From Negativibacillus sp. (GTDB lineage: Bacteria > Bacillota > Clostridia > Oscillospirales > Ruminococcaceae): DNA of 9,728 nt. Below, piece by piece: positions 6,603 through 9,728 of the stretch. The stretch spans positions 1 through 9,728 of the forward strand of contig JAHHTY010000066.1 of NCBI GenBank assembly GCA_020024325.1, in the 5' to 3' direction. The translations under genes and the position numbers were made by a program. The first letter of the stretch is position 1. Every line of letters starts with the position of its first letter. Under the pieces are notes generated by a model, which was given only the letters and a program-made list of their open reading frames with translations, made no database searches and was not told the DNA's origin.

Positions 6603-8678
6603 TTATTCTTCAGCTGCAAATTTCTTTGCTTCTTCGATAACCTTTGCTTCAAGGTTTGAAGGCAGCTGCTCATAACGAGCAAAATCAAGTGTGAAGTAGC
6701 CACGACCCTGAGTCATCGAACGGATTGCAGTTGCAAAATCGCCCATCTCACTCATTGGAACGTCTGCTTCAATTTCCTGTAAACCGTCATCGGAAGGATT
6801 CATGCCCAATACACGACCGCGACGTTTATTCAAATCACCGATGATATCGCCGGTGTTGGAGTCAGGAACATAAACTTTCAGGTTGCCGATTGGCTCAAGC
6901 AGTACAGGGGAAGCGTCCGGCATACCGTTCTTGTATGCGATGGATGCTGCCATCTTGAAGGACATTTCGGAGGAGTCTACCGGATGGTAAGAACCGTCAA
7001 CCAGAGTGGCTTTCAGTCCAACGACCGGATATCCTGCCAGAACACCGTGCTTAACGCAGTCCTGCAACCCTTTTTCAACAGCGGGGAAGAAGGATTTCGG
7101 AACAGCTCCGCCGAATACCTTTTCCTCGAATACAAGACCATCTCCAACGGTTGGTTCAAACTCGATCCAAACATCACCGAACTGACCGTGACCGCCGGAC
7201 TGTTTTTTGTGTTTGCCCTGTACTTTTACTTTTTTGCGGATGGTTTCACGGTAAGCAACTCTCGGAGCTTCCAGAGAAACCGATACGCCGAATTTATTTT
7301 TCAGTTTAGAAACCAGAACATCCAGGTGCTGTTCGCCCAGACCGGAGATCAGCTGCTGATGGGTTTCGGCATTGTTTTCGTAAGCGATGGTCGGGTCTTC
7401 TTCCATCAGACGCTGCAAAGCAGAAGCAATCTTAGATTCGTCGCCTTTTTCTTCGGTTTTGATAGCCATGGTCAGGCAAGGTTTCGGGAAGTTGATTGCA
7501 TCAAAGTTGAGCACTTTTTTCGGGTCGCACAAAGCGTCGCCTGTTTCGGTAGAGGCAAGTTTTGTTACAGCTCCGATATCGCCTGCGGTGATGTATGCGG
7601 TGTCTTCCTGCTTTTTGCCGCGAACATAGATGATCTTGCCCAGACGTTCCGGTTCTCCGGTTCTGGAGTTTACAGGAGTGATGTCAGCGGACAGTTTACC
7701 GGAAATAACTTTTACATAAGAAAGTTTGCCGATGAATGGGTCAGCAATGGTTTTAAAAACATAAGCTGCCAGAGGAGCTTCGTCGGTGCAAGGAACTTCC
7801 ACCGGTTCACCCTCTGTATCTGCTGCAATTTCAGCGCCCTTTTCCCATGGAGATGGCAGCAGGTCAACCAAACAGTCAAGCAGCATATCAATTGCCTGAA
7901 GGTTGGTGGAACAGCCACACAAAACAGGGGAAATAGAACCGTTGGTAACGCCGGTGTGAACACCGCGGATGATTTCGTCACGGGTGAACTTTTCACCGGA
8001 GAAATATTTTTCAAAGAGAGTTTCGTCTGTTTCGGCAACTGCTTCGGAAACAGCGGCAGTAAGACCATCTAAACGATGACCGAAATCAGGCATCTCAACC
8101 TCATGTGGTTCACCTTTGTCGTTATAAGCATAAGCTTTCATATCAATGAGGTTGATGTAGGATTTTACTTGATTGTCTTCAACATATGGAACAACGATCG
8201 GACATACCGTCGGACCGAAGGTAGCTTTCAATTCTTCAAAAACTTTATAAAAATCGGCATGGTCTGCATCCAGTTTGCTGACAAAGAACATAGTGGCTTT
8301 AGAAGCGTCCTTTGCCATCTTGTACGCTTTTTCTGTGCCAACATCTACACCGGATTTTCCGGAAACGGTAATCAGCAAGCTTTCTGCTGCACGCACGCCC
8401 TGTGCGGTTTCGCCTGCAAAGTCGAATAATCCGGGAGTGTCAATCAAATTGATTTTTGTGCTGCCCCATGCAAACGGAGCAATTGAGGTAGAAACAGATA
8501 CCTGACGTTTAATTTCCTCAGGTCCATAATCGCTGACGGTATTTCCTTCTGCAATCTTTCCTAATCTATCACTGGCACCTGCTTTAAACAGAAGAGCCTC
8601 AGTAAGTGAAGTTTTGCCGGAGTCGCTGTGACCGGTCAAAGCAATGTTACGAATCCTTCCTGCGAGATATTGTCTCAT
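6603..8678 (-). CDS. elongation factor G-like GTPase (EF-G-2 type paralogue)
   Basis: A five-domain translational GTPase of 691 residues, the length of EF-G. The P-loop is GHSDSGKTS (16-24) and G4 is SKLD (134-137) in place of NKxD. LCGCSTNLQAIDMLL corresponds to the G5 region. Domain III has LMEEDPTIAYENNAETHQQ followed by SGLGEQHLDVL. Domain IV keeps a HPVDSSEMSFKMA loop like that of ribosome-binding EF-G. Domain V ends near RSMTQGRGYFTLDFARYEQLP. G3 reads DTPGLFDF (80-87), so the catalytic histidine of DTPGH is leucine (L84), and switch I (EEIKRQVSVSTS) differs from the canonical RGIT form. These features match the EF-G-2 subgroup known from Thermus rather than housekeeping FusA, and str-operon neighbours (rpsL, rpsG, tuf) are absent. 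Its cellular role is not settled. The ATG at 8678 has AAGGGG about 9 nt upstream. It appears monocistronic, with its own promoter and terminator. Confidence 0.92.
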   Translation of the reverse strand: MRQYLAGRIRNIALTGHSDSGKTSLTEALLFKAGASDRLGKIAEGNTVSDYGPEEIKRQVSVSTSIAPFAWGSTKINLIDTPGLFDFAGETAQGVRAAESLLITVSGKSGVDVGTEKAYKMAKDASKATMFFVSKLDADHADFYKVFEELKATFGPTVCPIVVPYVEDNQVKSYINLIDMKAYAYNDKGEPHEVEMPDFGHRLDGLTAAVSEAVAETDETLFEKYFSGEKFTRDEIIRGVHTGVTNGSISPVLCGCSTNLQAIDMLLDCLVDLLPSPWEKGAEIAADTEGEPVEVPCTDEAPLAAYVFKTIADPFIGKLSYVKVISGKLSADITPVNSRTGEPERLGKIIYVRGKKQEDTAYITAGDIGAVTKLASTETGDALCDPKKVLNFDAINFPKPCLTMAIKTEEKGDESKIASALQRLMEEDPTIAYENNAETHQQLISGLGEQHLDVLVSKLKNKFGVSVSLEAPRVAYRETIRKKVKVQGKHKKQSGGHGQFGDVWIEFEPTVGDGLVFEEKVFGGAVPKSFFPAVEKGLQDCVKHGVLAGYPVVGLKATLVDGSYHPVDSSEMSFKMAASIAYKNGMPDASPVLLEPIGNLKVYVPDSNTGDIIGDLNKRRGRVLGMNPSDDGLQEIEADVPMSEMGDFATAIRSMTQGRGYFTLDFARYEQLPSNLEAKVIEEAKKFAAEE

Positions 8679-8699
8679 AGAGTATCGCCCCTTTCAATT

Positions 8700-8715
8700 C
8701 ACCACTTTTGTGGTG
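8700..8715 (-). promoter_or_regulatory. 5'-UTR hairpin of the EF-G-like gene
   Basis: CACCAC and GTGGTG form a perfect 6-bp stem with a 4-nt A loop (leftward reading). It lies between the inferred transcription start near 8722 and the AAGGGG ribosome binding site. This may protect the 5' end of the mRNA or influence translation. It has no T-run, so it is not a terminator. Confidence 0.55.
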
Positions 8716-8728
8716 CTATCACTATTCA

Positions 8729-8757
8729 AGTATAACAAATTATTTCCCTATTTTCAA
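8729..8757 (-). promoter_or_regulatory. sigma-A promoter of the EF-G-like gene
   Basis: Leftward, TTGAAA (8752-8757) and TATACT (8729-8734) are separated by exactly 17 bp. Each matches the sigma-A consensus at five of six positions. The predicted start is about 45 bp before the ATG. Confidence 0.8.
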
Positions 8758-9076
8758 TATAAAAGTATAGACTTTGCACGACATCGGTGTAGAATTAACC
8801 GAAACCCACCTGTACAAAATTAACAAAAAGGAGGTGAAAAGGCAGGAGTTGGCTTTCTGATAAAAATTCTATGACGGACGGTGGATTTTAAGAACACAAG
8901 GGCAGAAAAACAAAAAAACACAGTAAAAATGCAGATCAAAAAGTGCATTCAACTGTGTTCTTTTGCTGGTGAATCTATCTTAAAAAAGGGATGGTTATTA
9001 TAAAACACAAAATGAAAATTTTTCCTTACAATTATATAACGGGAAGAAAGGAGGAAATACTACAAAATTTCGGTTT
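8758..9076. other. intergenic stretch with orphan Shine-Dalgarno sequences
   Basis: No gene is supported apart from the terminator listed separately. On the plus strand AAAGGAGGTGA at 8827-8837 is fully complementary to the 16S rRNA 3' end. It leads only to mini-frames: GTG at 8834 for 8 codons, and ATG at 8871 for 6 codons (MTDGGF). A second AAAGGAGG at 9047-9054 has no start codon within reach. They may be traces of lost small plus-strand genes, or chance in purine-rich DNA. Confidence 0.35.
8905..8960 (-). terminator. intrinsic terminator downstream of niaR
   Basis: AACACAGT (8917-8924) pairs with ACTGTGTT (8952-8959). An inner ATGCA/TGCAT helix lies at 8929-8933 and 8944-8948. Leftward the hairpin is followed by TTTTTTTG and further T residues, a strong U-tract. 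On the plus strand it is followed by CTTTTG, so weak rightward action is possible. It lies about 120 bp past the niaR stop, with no gene between. Confidence 0.75.
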
Positions 9077-9619
9077 TTAGAATTTGCAGTCGGGCAAATT
9101 TTCAGTTTCGGAAAAAAGAAGCCCTGCTTCTTTGAGCTGCTCAAGCACACGGGTAAGATCGTCTTCGTGCTGAAATTGGATGGTGTGCAGATGAACACCT
9201 TTTGTTAAAGCACAAAGAGGGGGAGCGTTGCTGCTGCCCAATTTTTTAATAAACTGGTCCGCATCAAATCGGGAATAAATTTGCAGCTGCCCCGAAATTT
9301 GACCATAAACGGGATGTTCTACCGTTACATCAAGTACAGCACAGCCGTTGTCCACAACAATGTATAGTTCTTTAGCAAGATTTTTGTCGTCATGGTAGCA
9401 GGCAATGGTCTGCTTGTGAAACTGATTTTGCTGCTGCTGTAGAATATATCCTCTTGGGGTAGCGGCAATATCATGCCCCGAGGCACGCAGCAGGGCAACA
9501 TCCCCCACAATAATTTGTCGGCTCACACCAAATTCTTTTGCGATGGCACTGGCACTCAGCGGCTGACTTTTCTCTCTCAATAGGGTCAGCACCTGCTCTC
9601 TTCTTTGCTCCGAATTCAC
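9077..9619 (-). CDS. niaR: NiaR-type transcriptional repressor of NAD/niacin genes (HTH-11 plus 3H domain)
   Basis: A DNA-binding repressor that, in characterised Firmicutes (YrxA/NiaR), uses nicotinic acid as co-repressor to shut NAD synthesis or niacin uptake genes. The 180-residue length equals that of known members. Residues about 5-58 form a winged helix-turn-helix with LSASAIAKEFGVSRQIIVGD (21-40) and a wing ending PRGYIL. Residues about 70-170 form the 3H domain, with H76 (CYHDD), H102 (EHPVYG) and H143/H145 (GVHLHTI). H76, E84, H143 and H145 keep the spacing of the nickel ligands reported for Thermotoga TM1602. The start is GTG (9617-9619), with AAAGGAG 10 nt upstream. No NAD gene lies in the window, so its targets are outside it. 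The family call is strong; the effector is inferred from the family. Confidence 0.92.
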   Translation of the reverse strand: MNSEQRREQVLTLLREKSQPLSASAIAKEFGVSRQIIVGDVALLRASGHDIAATPRGYILQQQQNQFHKQTIACYHDDKNLAKELYIVVDNGCAVLDVTVEHPVYGQISGQLQIYSRFDADQFIKKLGSSNAPPLCALTKGVHLHTIQFQHEDDLTRVLEQLKEAGLLFSETENLPDCKF

Positions 9620-9635
9620 GAAAAAACGGCTCCTT

Positions 9636-9673
9636 TCTGTGCAATCAAAATTTACTTTTTATGATAGCACAGA
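9636..9673. promoter_or_regulatory. 12-bp imperfect inverted repeat over the niaR promoter, candidate operator
   Basis: TCTGTGCAATCA at 9636-9647 and TGATAGCACAGA at 9662-9673 are reverse complements at 11 of 12 positions, separated by 14 bp (26 bp centre to centre). One arm covers the -10 element, so it is not transcribed and is unlikely to act as an RNA hairpin. The other arm touches the ribosome binding site. Position and symmetry fit a dimeric repressor site, probably for NiaR itself. Confidence 0.5.
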
Positions 9674-9689
9674 CCGACAACAGATTCAA
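9661..9689 (-). promoter_or_regulatory. sigma-A promoter of niaR
   Basis: Leftward, TTGAAT (9684-9689) and TATCAT (9661-9666, five of six) are 17 bp apart. The predicted start near 9654 gives a leader of about 35 nt before the GTG codon. Confidence 0.75.
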
Positions 9690-9697
9690 CAGGGCAG

Positions 9698-9723
9698 AAA
9701 AAACAGAGCTTAGCGGATAAGCT
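9698..9723 (-). terminator. possible terminator of a leftward gene beyond the window
   Basis: AGCTTA and TAAGCT form a perfect 6-bp stem around a 5-nt loop at 9707-9723. Leftward it is followed by CTG and six T residues. It lies just upstream of the niaR promoter, so it would insulate niaR from a gene ending right of the window. The stem may continue past the edge. Confidence 0.45.
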
Positions 9724-9728
9724 ATTTA

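Noticed and set aside
6984..8072. 362-codon plus-strand frame
   Set aside because: Long but fully antisense to the EF-G-like gene; Phe-rich composition typical of antisense shadows.
1..9728. CRISPR array, tRNA or rRNA genes, insertion sequence ends
   Set aside because: No regularly spaced direct repeats, no cloverleaf-like sequence, no transposase frame or flanking terminal inverted repeats were seen on reading both strands.

Overview
The window looks like chromosomal DNA of an endospore-forming Firmicute, most likely a member of the Clostridia. Three things point there: a full-length SpoIIE sporulation phosphatase, a tRNA(Trp)-sensing T-box leader in front of trpS, and a NiaR-type (HTH plus 3H domain) niacin repressor. 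Strong AGGAGG ribosome binding sites and near-consensus sigma-A promoters fit the same picture. No tRNA, rRNA, CRISPR array, transposase or phage gene was found.

Layout, left to right. Positions 1-307 are AT-rich and hold only a possible gene remnant and a weak terminator. Positions 308-3012 form one leftward transcription unit: a sigma-A promoter, a T-box riboswitch with a UGG specifier, trpS, and 20 bp later a long AlaX-type alanyl-tRNA editing protein. The trpS-alaX pair should therefore rise together when charged tRNA(Trp) is scarce. A second promoter facing right drives spoIIE. Its upstream region has two Spo0A-box-like sites and a -35/-10 pair spaced 21 bp, as described for spoIIE of Bacillus subtilis.

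Positions 5681-6600 are an accessory-looking interval. They hold a cluster of small palindromes with a 13-bp direct repeat (a probable repetitive intergenic element), then a leftward pair of small genes: a broken or start-less 66-codon reading frame followed by an 86-residue protein with three membrane segments, ended by a strong terminator.

Positions 6603-8757 hold a leftward monocistronic gene for an EF-G-like GTPase of the EF-G-2 type, with its own promoter and terminator. Its switch II lacks the usual catalytic histidine. After an intergenic stretch with a strong terminator and two orphan Shine-Dalgarno sequences, niaR lies leftward at 9077-9619. Its promoter overlaps a 12-bp imperfect inverted repeat that is a good candidate autoregulatory operator. 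The right edge may carry the terminator of a further leftward gene outside the window.

The sequence supports ordinary housekeeping, sporulation and regulatory genes. The parts I cannot assign to a known family are the small-gene pair at 5915-6397 and the palindrome cluster at 5695-5873.
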